Source of the DNA: Leifsonia sp. Root4
GTDB lineage: Bacteria; Actinomycetota; Actinomycetes; Actinomycetales; Microbacteriaceae
Assembly: GCF_001425085.1 (NCBI RefSeq)
Contig: NZ_LMDN01000001.1
Span: 404,206-468,205 of the forward strand
DNA length: 64,000 bases
Direction of reading: 5' to 3'
Below are positions 36,534 through 43,834 of this stretch, piece by piece (position 1 is the first letter of the stretch; each line of letters starts with the position of its first letter). Both the position numbers and the translations under genes were made by a program. The notes beneath the pieces are model-generated. The model searched no databases, had not been told where the DNA came from, and saw only the letters and a list, made by a program, of their open reading frames with translations.

Positions 36534-37046
36534 GTGATCAGCGACGATCGGCCGATCTTCGTGCAGATCGCCGAGCGCGTCGAGGACGACATCATTGCCG
36601 GCGAGCTGCCCGAGGAGAGCCAGGTGCCGTCGACGAACGAGTTCGCAGCGTTTTATCGGATCAACCCAGCAACCGCCGGCAAGGGCGTGAACCTGCTCGT
36701 GGACGACGGCATCCTCTACAAGAAGCGCGGAATCGGAATGTTCGTTGCGAGCGGCGCCCGCGAGCGCCTGATCGACAAGCGGCGAGCGCGCTTCAGCATC
36801 GAGTACCTGCGCCCCCTCTTGGCCGAGGCGTCCAAGCTCGACATCTCCCCCGCCCGGCTCGGCGAGCTGCTTCTCGAGGAGGCGGCCTTTCTGGCATCCG
36901 GGGCCAGTGTCGACTCCCCGAGCGCGGCGCGGCAGCGCGCCGCACCGCAACGGGTGCACGCATCACTGGCCGCAGACACCCCGACACACGCACAACCCAT
37001 CCACGCAGAGCCGACACACGCACAGCCGAAGGAAACACACTCATGA
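36534..37046 (+). CDS. GntR-family regulator, YtrA subfamily
   Basis: 170 residues from a GTG with GAGG upstream. Winged HTH (~8-75: IAERVEDDIIAGELPEESQVPSTNEFAAFYRINPATAGKGVNLLVDDGIL, described by its parts) with the short C-terminal dimerisation helices of YtrA types instead of a ligand domain. The last ~45 residues are an odd Ala/His/Thr-Pro-rich tail with HAQP/HAEP repeats (DTPTHAQPIHAEPTHAQPKE) that probably arose from slippage. Stop overlaps the ABC ATPase start, as expected for a regulator of its own transporter. Confidence 0.9.
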   Translation: MISDDRPIFVQIAERVEDDIIAGELPEESQVPSTNEFAAFYRINPATAGKGVNLLVDDGILYKKRGIGMFVASGARERLIDKRRARFSIEYLRPLLAEASKLDISPARLGELLLEEAAFLASGASVDSPSAARQRAAPQRVHASLAADTPTHAQPIHAEPTHAQPKETHS

Positions 37047-37951
37047 ACACCATGACAACGAGCAACGTCGTCTCGGTCGCCAACCTCAGCAAGCGCTTCG
37101 GCCAGGTCACCGCTGTCGACGACGCGAGCTTCACGGTGCGCGAGAACACGATCTACGGCCTGCTCGGCCGCAACGGCGCGGGCAAGACCACGCTGATGCA
37201 GCTGCTCACCGGTCAGGACTTCGCCACCTCGGGCACGATCGACGTGTTCGGGGCCAGCCCCGTCGAGAACGCCGCCGTTCTCGAGAACATCTGCTTCATC
37301 AAGGAGAGCCAGAAGTACCCGGACGAGTTCCGCGCCAAGCACGTCTTCCGCAGCGCGCCGTGGTTCTTCAAGAACTGGGATGCCGCCTTCGCGGAGCAGT
37401 TGATCGAGGAGTTCGCCGTCCCCGTGAACCGCGCGATGAAGAAGCTCTCCCGCGGTCAGCTCTCGGCCGTCGGCGTGATCGTCGGTCTCGCCTCGCGTGC
37501 CCCGCTCACCTTCTTCGACGAGCCATACCTCGGCCTCGACGCCGTCGCCAGGCAGATCTTCTACGACCGCCTGCTCAGCGACTACGCGGAGCACCCGCGC
37601 ACCGTCATCCTCTCCACCCACCTCATCGACGAGGTGAGCAACCTGCTTGAGCATGTGCTCGTGATCGACCACGGTCGCATCATCATCGACGAGGAGGCCG
37701 ACACCCTGCGCGGCTCGGCCACCACCGTCGCGGGCACCCGCGCCGCCGTCGACCGCTTCACCGCCGGACGCGAACTGCTGCACAGCGAGAGCATCGGCGG
37801 GCTGGCATCCGTCACCATTCAAGGCCAGTTGAACGCCTTCGAACGCGCGGATGCCGCCGAATCCGGCCTCGAGCTGCTGCCCGTTTCGCTACAGCAGCTC
37901 ATCGTGCGCACCACCAACACCTCCGCCCACGAGTTCCAGGCCTCGGCCTGA
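37043..37951 (+). CDS. ABC transporter ATP-binding protein (YtrB-like)
   Basis: 302 residues. Walker A GRNGAGKTT, Q-loop around IKESQKYP, signature KKLSRGQLSAVGV (a diverged LSGGQ), Walker B PLTFFDEP, H-loop ILSTHLIDEV. ATG at 37043 with GAAGGA. Partner of the membrane protein that follows; such GntR-regulated exporters respond to cell-envelope stress in Bacillus, which is only an analogy here. Confidence 0.9.
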   Translation: MNTMTTSNVVSVANLSKRFGQVTAVDDASFTVRENTIYGLLGRNGAGKTTLMQLLTGQDFATSGTIDVFGASPVENAAVLENICFIKESQKYPDEFRAKHVFRSAPWFFKNWDAAFAEQLIEEFAVPVNRAMKKLSRGQLSAVGVIVGLASRAPLTFFDEPYLGLDAVARQIFYDRLLSDYAEHPRTVILSTHLIDEVSNLLEHVLVIDHGRIIIDEEADTLRGSATTVAGTRAAVDRFTAGRELLHSESIGGLASVTIQGQLNAFERADAAESGLELLPVSLQQLIVRTTNTSAHEFQASA

Positions 37952-37989
37952 GCATGTCAGAAGACGACATCAGAGTAAGGACGCCCACC

Positions 37990-38691
37990 ATGACCCGCAT
38001 CTGGAACGTCGTGCGCTTGCACCTCGTGAACCGCTGGACCTACGTCGTGCTGCCGTGGATCATCCTCGGCACCGCGTTCGCCATGACCCTCGCAATCTGG
38101 ATGATTCTGCGCTCGGTCGGCGTGACCGGCATCGGCGTCGCCAGCGGCGCCGTCGGCTCGATCTTCATCTACCTGATGGTGGCGGCGATCATGTCGATCA
38201 ACCTCACCTTCCCGTTCGCGCTGGGCTTCAGCGTGACCCGCCGCGACTTCTACCTCGGCACCGCGCTCACCTTCGCACTGATCGGAGCGGCCAACGCCGT
38301 CGTGCTCACCGCGTTGGCTGCGATCGAAGTCGCGAGCGGCGGCTGGTGGCTGAACGGCACCATCTTCACCGTGCTCGGGCCGGACGCGAGCCCACTCGCC
38401 TACTGGTTCCTGTTCTTCACGCTGCAGTTGTTCTGCTGCTTCGTCGGCGCGGCCATCGCCACGATCTATATGCGCTGGCGCGTGAACGGCATGGTGCTGT
38501 TCTGGGTGCTCGGCGGTGTCGCCATCGTCGGCGGCTTCGCGCTCATCACCTACACGAACAGCTGGGCCGCGATCGGGGCTTGGATGACGGAGAGCGGAGC
38601 GATCGGCCTCGCGGCCTGGTCGCTGGTGCCGACGATTCTGGCCGGCCTCGCCGGCTTCGCGGTGCTCAGCAAGGCGACGACGAAGAACTAG
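37990..38691 (+). CDS. ABC transporter membrane protein
   Basis: 233 residues, six predicted membrane segments (WTYVVLPWIILGTAFAMTLAIW, IFIYLMVAAIMSINLTFPFAL, FALIGAANAVVLTALAAIEVA, WFLFFTLQLFCCFVGAAIATI, MVLFWVLGGVAIVGGFALITY and a last one). Start at ATG 37990 with AAGGA at 8-base spacing; an ATG at 37954 has no ribosome site. Its stop overlaps the stop of the convergent gene by 4 bp. Confidence 0.85.
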   Translation: MTRIWNVVRLHLVNRWTYVVLPWIILGTAFAMTLAIWMILRSVGVTGIGVASGAVGSIFIYLMVAAIMSINLTFPFALGFSVTRRDFYLGTALTFALIGAANAVVLTALAAIEVASGGWWLNGTIFTVLGPDASPLAYWFLFFTLQLFCCFVGAAIATIYMRWRVNGMVLFWVLGGVAIVGGFALITYTNSWAAIGAWMTESGAIGLAAWSLVPTILAGLAGFAVLSKATTKN

Positions 38692-39182
38692 TCCGTCGGC
38701 TGCTCCGGCGCTTCGCGCTCGGCGTCGGAGCCGGGATCCAGTTCGGCCTCGATGTCGCTCAGCAGCGCATGGAAGCCGTAGGGCGCGTCGGCGAGCACCT
38801 TCCGCCCGGCGATCGGCCCTGCCCAGTGCCAGCTCTGCGCGACGTTGACGATCTCGTATTCGAGCCGGGTTCCGGATGCCGCGGCGCCGGCCGCGGGACC
38901 AGCCGCGGCGTCATGGTCTGCCGGCTCCGCCATCACCCGGTACTCCCCGCGATACCACCAGCCGCCCTGCTGCGCGATCTCGCGCGCGACCGCATCGACC
39001 GCGACGCCCGGTGCGCCCTGCATCCGCTGACGCAGTGCGGCGAAGACGCTGGCCGGATCGGCGTCGAGGTGCCCGGCGAAGGAACGCAACACGGTGTGCC
39101 GCTCGGGGCGGGTCGACGGAGCGGGCTGCGCGGGGTTGGGGTGCGCAGGGTCGGGGCGCGTTGGGGAGGACTCGGAGGGCAT
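38688..39182 (-). CDS. Hypothetical protein, next gene downstream of the retron RT
   Basis: 164 residues. Pro/Ser-rich N terminus (~1-27) and an Ala/Gly linker (about 88-102) around a mixed domain with several tryptophans (GGWWYRGEYRV, AQSWHWAGPIAGR). I do not recognise it; the WYRGEYRV strand pattern faintly recalls SRPBCC lipid-binding folds. Same strand as the reverse transcriptase and 128 bp past it, so it is the only positional candidate for a retron accessory protein, but it also looks like an ordinary housekeeping hypothetical. Convergent overlap (4 bp) with the ABC membrane gene. Confidence 0.65.
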   Translation of the reverse strand: MPSESSPTRPDPAHPNPAQPAPSTRPERHTVLRSFAGHLDADPASVFAALRQRMQGAPGVAVDAVAREIAQQGGWWYRGEYRVMAEPADHDAAAGPAAGAAASGTRLEYEIVNVAQSWHWAGPIAGRKVLADAPYGFHALLSDIEAELDPGSDAEREAPEQPTD

Positions 39183-39310
39183 CCCTCGATCCTAGGTTCT
39201 GCGCGGCCGGTCGGAGAGCGCGGCCGGCGTGGGAGCGCGGCCAAGCAGGTCAGCGGCCTGCGTGGCCAAGAACCGCCGAGCACCGAGCGCGGCGAGCGCC
39301 GGACGCCGCT

Positions 39311-40669
39311 TCACCAGGCGATGCGCTCGAAGTCCCGCCGCAGCCGCGCTGCGCGCGCCGGATTGAGACTCTCGACCCAGTTCAGCCGCCCCTCCAGATG
39401 CGCCCGGAAGTCGGGGTGCCCGGCACGGTTCTGGCTCTCCGGCCCGTGCACGGCGCAATTGTGCAGGATGGCCTTCAGCTGATCCACGTCGCGGCGCGCC
39501 AGGTTGAGCCGGTCGTTCACGACCACCCCGGTGACGCTCTGCCGCTCACCGGCCCGGCGCACCCGGGTCTTGCGTTCATTGAGTTCGTGCCCCTCCGCGG
39601 CCACGATGCGCGCGACGCCGCGCACGAATGCGTCGCTCCGCCGGGAGAGCTCGGCTCCGCCGCTGAAACTCAGGTCGTCGGCGTAGCGCGTGTAGCGGGC
39701 GCCGGCGGCATCCGACCAGCCGCTGAGCCGCGCATCGAGGCGGCGCACCGCGAGATTCGCCAGCATCGGAGAGCTCGGCGCACCCTGCGGCAGGTGCGGC
39801 CGGGCGAGCGCCTGCCGGAGGGCGAAGCGCTCCTCGGGGCTTCCACCCGGCGGCATGCCGGCCAACACCGCGGGCGGCACGGCGTGTGTGCAGAGCGCCG
39901 TCACGCGGTGGGCGACGACTTCGGGCAGCCCCGCCCGGCGCAGCACCGCGTAGATCTGCCTGGCGGAAACCCTGCTGAAGAAGCTGACGAGGTCGAGGGA
40001 GATCACGACGGCGCTGCCCAGGTGCGCCTCCGCACCGCTGATCACCCCACGCCCCGGCATGAAGCCGTGCGCCGCGTCGTGCGCCGGCAGCACACCGATC
40101 ACCGTGTCGAGCAGGGTGCGCTGCGCGCGGCGCATGCGCTGCTCGGGAACCTCGAGCAGCCGCGGTGTGCGCCCCGGCCGAGTGCGCCACTCGTGCCGGT
40201 AGTGCTGCAGCCGCTCCGGCGCGCGGCGATTCCAGCCCCGGGCGTCGGCGAACCACTCGAGTTCGCCGATGTCCAGACCGAGGAGCGCGGAGAGGTCGGC
40301 GAGGGTGTCGAGGCGCGGCACCGGCAGGGTGCCCGGCCGGGCGGATGCCGGCGTCACCGGGTAGTGGCGGATCGGAATCGGCGCACCGCGCTCGACGGCG
40401 CGTTCGACGGCGTCGCCGAATGCGACGGTCCGCGCGACCACGACGGCCAGCTCGCGCGGGGAATCGAGCGGAGCCCGGTGGTAGACGGCAAGCACCTCGT
40501 CGACGAGTCCGGGCACCCAGCGGCGCCGCGCGCCGAGCACGTCGCTCGCGGCCGCGATCAGCGAGCGCCGCTCCCAGTGCTCGGCCGCGAGCAGCCCGTA
40601 GCCGATGGCGCGGGCGAGCGCCTCGACACTCGGATGCGGGCTCCGCCGTTTCGCGGCATCCGCCGTCAC
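39311..40669 (-). CDS. Retron-type reverse transcriptase
   Basis: 452 residues from GTG 40669, 23 nt past the a2 repeat of the ncRNA; the longer open frame (to 40852) would run through the ncRNA and is rejected. Residues 1-~165 form an N-terminal region not seen in short retron RTs. RT motifs follow: HGFMPGR (201-207), GAEAH at the NAxxH position (212-216), first Asp in SLDLVSFF (D226), LPQGAPSSP (293-301), catalytic YADD (329-332) within YTRYADDLSF, and the retron VTG motif in QSVTGVVVN (379-381). C-terminal thumb ends LNPARAARLRRDFERIAW. No intron maturase or CRISPR domains. Closest in my memory to Mx162-type myxobacterial retron RTs. It should extend cDNA from a 2'-OH of the ncRNA to give msDNA. 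Confidence 0.92.
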   Translation of the reverse strand: MTADAAKRRSPHPSVEALARAIGYGLLAAEHWERRSLIAAASDVLGARRRWVPGLVDEVLAVYHRAPLDSPRELAVVVARTVAFGDAVERAVERGAPIPIRHYPVTPASARPGTLPVPRLDTLADLSALLGLDIGELEWFADARGWNRRAPERLQHYRHEWRTRPGRTPRLLEVPEQRMRRAQRTLLDTVIGVLPAHDAAHGFMPGRGVISGAEAHLGSAVVISLDLVSFFSRVSARQIYAVLRRAGLPEVVAHRVTALCTHAVPPAVLAGMPPGGSPEERFALRQALARPHLPQGAPSSPMLANLAVRRLDARLSGWSDAAGARYTRYADDLSFSGGAELSRRSDAFVRGVARIVAAEGHELNERKTRVRRAGERQSVTGVVVNDRLNLARRDVDQLKAILHNCAVHGPESQNRAGHPDFRAHLEGRLNWVESLNPARAARLRRDFERIAW

Positions 40670-40692
40670 AGGCGGCTCGACAGAAGAAGGGC

Positions 40693-40855
40693 GCGACAGC
40701 GTGCGGACGACTCGTCGATCGGTGTCGGCACGGAGCTGCGCGGAGCGCAGCGTGGTGCCGACGGTGTTTGTCTCATCTCGGTCTGCGTGCCCCGGGGTAG
40801 CCCCGGAGAGGGAGGAACAGCTCGTGCACCACCCACCTCGTCCGCACGCCATCGC
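40693..40855 (-). ncRNA. Retron msr-msd non-coding RNA
   Basis: On the minus strand: a1 GCGTGCGGACGA (40849-40838) is perfectly complementary to a2 TCGTCCGCACGC (40710-40699), and the stem can be extended outward by GCGA/TCGC past a 2x2 loop. A G (40837) follows a1 directly, the place of the branching guanosine. msr part: hairpin CCGGGG-CTA-CCCCGG (40806-40792). msd part: GTCGGCAC (40762-40755), 3x3 internal loop, GCTGCGC-TCC-GCGCAGC, closing GTGCCGAC (40731-40724). A possible -10 TAGGGT (40869-40864) sits ~8 nt before the a1 stem. The order a1-msr-msd-a2-RT is that of known retrons. Confidence 0.88.
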
Positions 40856-40959
40856 ATGGCGTCACCCTAGCAATGGCCTGTGACATCGCCGCCGGCGGCT
40901 CGCGAGCGGCCCCACGATTCGGCTGCCCGCGCAGCGGGCATCGGGTCTAGCCTGAAACC

Positions 40960-41784
40960 ATGTCTCGTTTCGTCTTCAACCCCATCGGCACGACCGTTCT
41001 GATCACCGGGGCGAGCAGTGGTCTCGGCGCGGAGTTCGCGCGCGAGTTCGCGGCTCGCGGCGCCGACCTCGTGCTCGTGGCCCGCCGGCAGGACCGGCTG
41101 GAGGCGCTGGCCGTCGACCTGGCCGAACGTTTCGGCACGGTGTCGACCGTGATTCCGCTCGACCTCACGGCGCCCGGCGCGGTGGCCGTGCTCGTCGCGG
41201 AGCTGGAGCAGCGCGGCATCCGCGTGGCGAGCCTCGTGAACAATGCCGGGTTCGGCAGCTACGGCCACTTCGGCGCGCTCGACGCCGAGCGGGTGCGCCA
41301 GGAGGTGACGCTGAACGTGCTCGCACTCACCGAGCTGACACGCGCGTTGTGGCCGGAGCTCATCGCGCACGGCCGCAGCGCGCCGGCCACCGGTGCACTG
41401 ATCAACGTGGCGAGCACCGCCGCGTTCCAGCCGGTGCCATTCATGTCGGTGTACGGGGCGACGAAGTCGTATGTGCTGAGCTTCACGGAGGGCCTCTGGT
41501 ACGAGGCGAAGGGCAACGGGCTCAAGGTGCTCGCGCTCTGCCCCGGCCCCACGGCGACGGAGTTCAAGACGGTCGCAGAGAACGAAGAGGTCTTCTTCGG
41601 CAACCCGCAGAGCGCGACCCAGGTGATCGCGACCACGTTCCGCGCGCTCGATGCGCGCTCAACTCCGCCCCGCGTCGTCAGCGGAGTGGCGAACGCCCTC
41701 GCCGCGCGCGGCGTGCGTCTGGTGCCGCAACGCTCGCTACTCACCGTGCTCGGCCGCAACACGACGCCAGGTCGGCGCCGCTAG
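40960..41784 (+). CDS. Short-chain dehydrogenase/reductase
   Basis: 274 residues. Cofactor loop VLITGASSGLGAEFA (13-27), NNAGFG, and catalytic Ser (INVASTAAF) with YGATK (Tyr and Lys). Typical classical SDR related to YqjQ/DltE-like oxidoreductases; substrate unknown. Divergent from the retron, whose promoter must lie in the 105-bp gap. Confidence 0.88.
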   Translation: MSRFVFNPIGTTVLITGASSGLGAEFAREFAARGADLVLVARRQDRLEALAVDLAERFGTVSTVIPLDLTAPGAVAVLVAELEQRGIRVASLVNNAGFGSYGHFGALDAERVRQEVTLNVLALTELTRALWPELIAHGRSAPATGALINVASTAAFQPVPFMSVYGATKSYVLSFTEGLWYEAKGNGLKVLALCPGPTATEFKTVAENEEVFFGNPQSATQVIATTFRALDARSTPPRVVSGVANALAARGVRLVPQRSLLTVLGRNTTPGRRR

Positions 41785-41803
41785 CCCCGCCCGCACGTTC
41801 CGT

Positions 41804-41860
41804 TGAGAGCGGTCAAATGGCCGTTGTGAGCGCCACAAAGCGGCCATTTGACCGCTCTCA
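41804..41860. terminator. Bidirectional terminator hairpin
   Basis: Perfect 20-bp arms TGAGAGCGGTCAAATGGCCG (41804-41823) and their inverse (41841-41860), with an inner TTGTG-AGCGC-CACAA stem. It lies between the convergent SDR and GNAT genes, 20 bp and 13 bp from their stops. No T run, and unusually long and perfect for a terminator. Confidence 0.65.
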
Positions 41861-41873
41861 GTGGATTGCGCGG

Positions 41874-42452
41874 CTACTTGAGCGAGAGCTGCAGCATCAC
41901 GATGCCGAGCCAGCGCTCGAACTTGAAGCCGACCCGGCCCATGCGGCCGATCTCGTGGAAGCCGAACTGCTGGTGCAGGGCGAGCGACGCGTCGGCGCCC
42001 TGATCGGCGATCACGGCGATCATCTCCTTGAGCCCCGCCTGCTTCGAGCGGGTGATGAGCTCGGCCAGCAGCACGCGCCCGAGCCCCTTGCCCGTTGCCG
42101 CCGGCCCGAGATAGATCGAATTCTCCACGGTGAAGCGGTACGCGCGCTTCTGCTTCCACGGCGTGACGAGGGCGTAGCCGAGGATCTGGCCGCTCGGCGA
42201 GATCGCGACGATGAACGGCATCTCGAGCTTGGCGAGGTACTCGAACTTGTCGCGCCACTCCGCCAGCGTCATGGCGTCCTCGTCGAAGGTCACCGTCGAG
42301 TTGGCGACGTAGTAGTTGTAGATCTCGCGGATGTGCGGCAGATCGGCCGCGGTCGTCTCGCGCAGCGAGTACTCAAACGGCGCCTCCGGCGCCTCCGTCT
42401 TCTGCAGGTGCCTGGGCAGCGTGCGCCGCGGCTGGTATTCCTCTTCGAGCAT
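41874..42452 (-). CDS. GNAT acetyltransferase, phosphinothricin-acetyltransferase-like
   Basis: 192 residues. The MnaT/Pat signature is clear: REIYNYYVANSTVTFDE near 42-58, and the acetyl-CoA loop in LGPAATGKGLGRVLLAEL. Members N-acetylate phosphinothricin, methionine sulfone/sulfoximine or other amines. An N-terminal ~30 residues precede the domain. ATG at 42452. Confidence 0.88.
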   Translation of the reverse strand: MLEEEYQPRRTLPRHLQKTEAPEAPFEYSLRETTAADLPHIREIYNYYVANSTVTFDEDAMTLAEWRDKFEYLAKLEMPFIVAISPSGQILGYALVTPWKQKRAYRFTVENSIYLGPAATGKGLGRVLLAELITRSKQAGLKEMIAVIADQGADASLALHQQFGFHEIGRMGRVGFKFERWLGIVMLQLSLK

Positions 42453-42475
42453 GGTTCCAGATTAACCCGGCGCTG

Positions 42476-43228
42476 TTACCAGAGCATTTCGAGCGTCGGA
42501 TGCGGCTCCTCCACCGCTCCGAGCGACCAGTCGACGGGTGGCGCGCCCTGCTCGACGAGCGCGGCGTTGGCACGGCTGAACGGCCGGGATCCGAAGAAGC
42601 CGCGCCTGGCCGACAGCGGGCTCGGGTGCGCGGAGGAGATCACGCTCGCGCCGTCGAGCAGCGGCAGGAGCGATTGCGCGTCGTTGCCCCAGAGGATCAC
42701 CACGAGCGGCTGCGCCGGATCGCGCGCGACGATGAAGCGGATCAGCTCCTCCGTCACGGCTTCCCAGCCGCGCCTTCGGTGCGAGCCGGCGGCGCCCGGC
42801 CGCACCGTGAGCACGCGGTTCAACAGCAGCACGCCCTGATCCGCCCACGCGCTCAGGTCGCCGTGCGTCGGCGTCGCGATCCCGAGGTCGTCGCGCAGTT
42901 CGGTGTAGATGTTGGCGAGGCTGCGCGGCAACGGTCGCACGTGCGGCGCGACCGAGAACGCGAGCCCCATCGAGTGGCCGGGCGTCGGGTACGGATCCTG
43001 GCCGACGATGAGCACGCGCACGGCTGCCGGGTCGACCCGGAGCGCGCGCAGCACGGCATCCGGGGCCGGTAGAAAGCCAGGCTCGTCCGCGATGAAGCGC
43101 TCGAGCCCGGCCAGCTCGGCCTCCACCGCGGCGAGCGCGCTCGCCCAGCCGGGGTGGACGCCGGAACGATCGAACACGGTGTGCTCGGACACCGCTTCGC
43201 GGCCGGGGTCGGTGCCGGGGTCCGTCAC
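42476..43228 (-). CDS. ung: Uracil-DNA glycosylase, family 1
   Basis: Removes uracil from DNA. 250 residues from a GTG at 43228; a GTG at 43192 with GAAG upstream (236 residues) is as likely. Water-activating motif [18 protein letters not shown] (D78) and leucine-loop motif [23 protein letters not shown], both intact. 16 bp after the phosphoribosyltransferase stop. Confidence 0.95.
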   Translation of the reverse strand: MTDPGTDPGREAVSEHTVFDRSGVHPGWASALAAVEAELAGLERFIADEPGFLPAPDAVLRALRVDPAAVRVLIVGQDPYPTPGHSMGLAFSVAPHVRPLPRSLANIYTELRDDLGIATPTHGDLSAWADQGVLLLNRVLTVRPGAAGSHRRRGWEAVTEELIRFIVARDPAQPLVVILWGNDAQSLLPLLDGASVISSAHPSPLSARRGFFGSRPFSRANAALVEQGAPPVDWSLGAVEEPHPTLEMLW

Positions 43229-43244
43229 GACGCGGCCGTGCAGG

Positions 43245-43754
43245 CTAGACCGCGACGGGCGGCAGCGCCGACCACGGGAAGACGATCCAGCCGGCCGTCT
43301 TGCGGTAGTAGAAGTTGGGCTCGAGCACCGTGTGCGGCTTCGTGTAGAGCGTCGCGGTGCGCACCTCTGCGCCGTTCTCGGCGAGGATTCCGAGCACCTT
43401 CACCAGGGTGTGGCCGGAGTCGGAGACGTCGTCGACGAGCAGCACGCGCTTGCCGGCGAGGGCGGGCGCGTCGAGCATCGGCGCGGCCAGCTGCGGCTCG
43501 GGCAGGCGCTCATTGACGCCCGTGTAGAACTCGACGTTGATCGAACCGCAGTTCTTGGTGCCGAGTGCGTAGGAGATGGCGCCGGCCAGCAGGAGTCCGC
43601 CGCGGGCGACGGCGATGACGACCTCGGGGACGAAGCCGCTCTCCAGCACTTCCCGCGCCAGATCGCGCGAGGCGTCCGCGAATTCCGACCACTCGAGAAT
43701 CTCCTTCTCGATGGTCTCGTTGCCTGCTGCGGAGTCGTCTGCGTCAAATGCCAT
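43245..43754 (-). CDS. Purine phosphoribosyltransferase-like protein
   Basis: 169 residues from ATG 43754. PRPP-binding loop [14 protein letters not shown], and [23 protein letters not shown] as N-terminal fold. Likely a xanthine/hypoxanthine-type salvage enzyme; the hood domain is too short to assign the base. No obvious ribosome site, so it may be leaderless. Upstream of ung on the same strand. Confidence 0.85.
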   Translation of the reverse strand: MAFDADDSAAGNETIEKEILEWSEFADASRDLAREVLESGFVPEVVIAVARGGLLLAGAISYALGTKNCGSINVEFYTGVNERLPEPQLAAPMLDAPALAGKRVLLVDDVSDSGHTLVKVLGILAENGAEVRTATLYTKPHTVLEPNFYYRKTAGWIVFPWSALPPVAV

Positions 43755-43834
43755 GAAGTAAGGGTAATCGCACTCTGCCCGACTGCCGCACGCAGTGAAC
43801 GAATTGCGGATGCCGCAGGCTGTAGCATCCGAGG

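Noticed and set aside
39311-40669. RT as a group II intron maturase, DGR or CRISPR-associated RT
   Set aside because: No maturase X/HNH domain, no intron ends, no variable/template repeat pair, no cas genes or CRISPR array; the VTG motif and upstream ncRNA fit a retron.
40670-40852. Longer start of the retron RT at ATG 40852
   Set aside because: It would translate through the a1-msr-msd-a2 structure; the extra 61 residues are Ser/Arg/Thr noise, and the GTG at 40669 fits the family layout.
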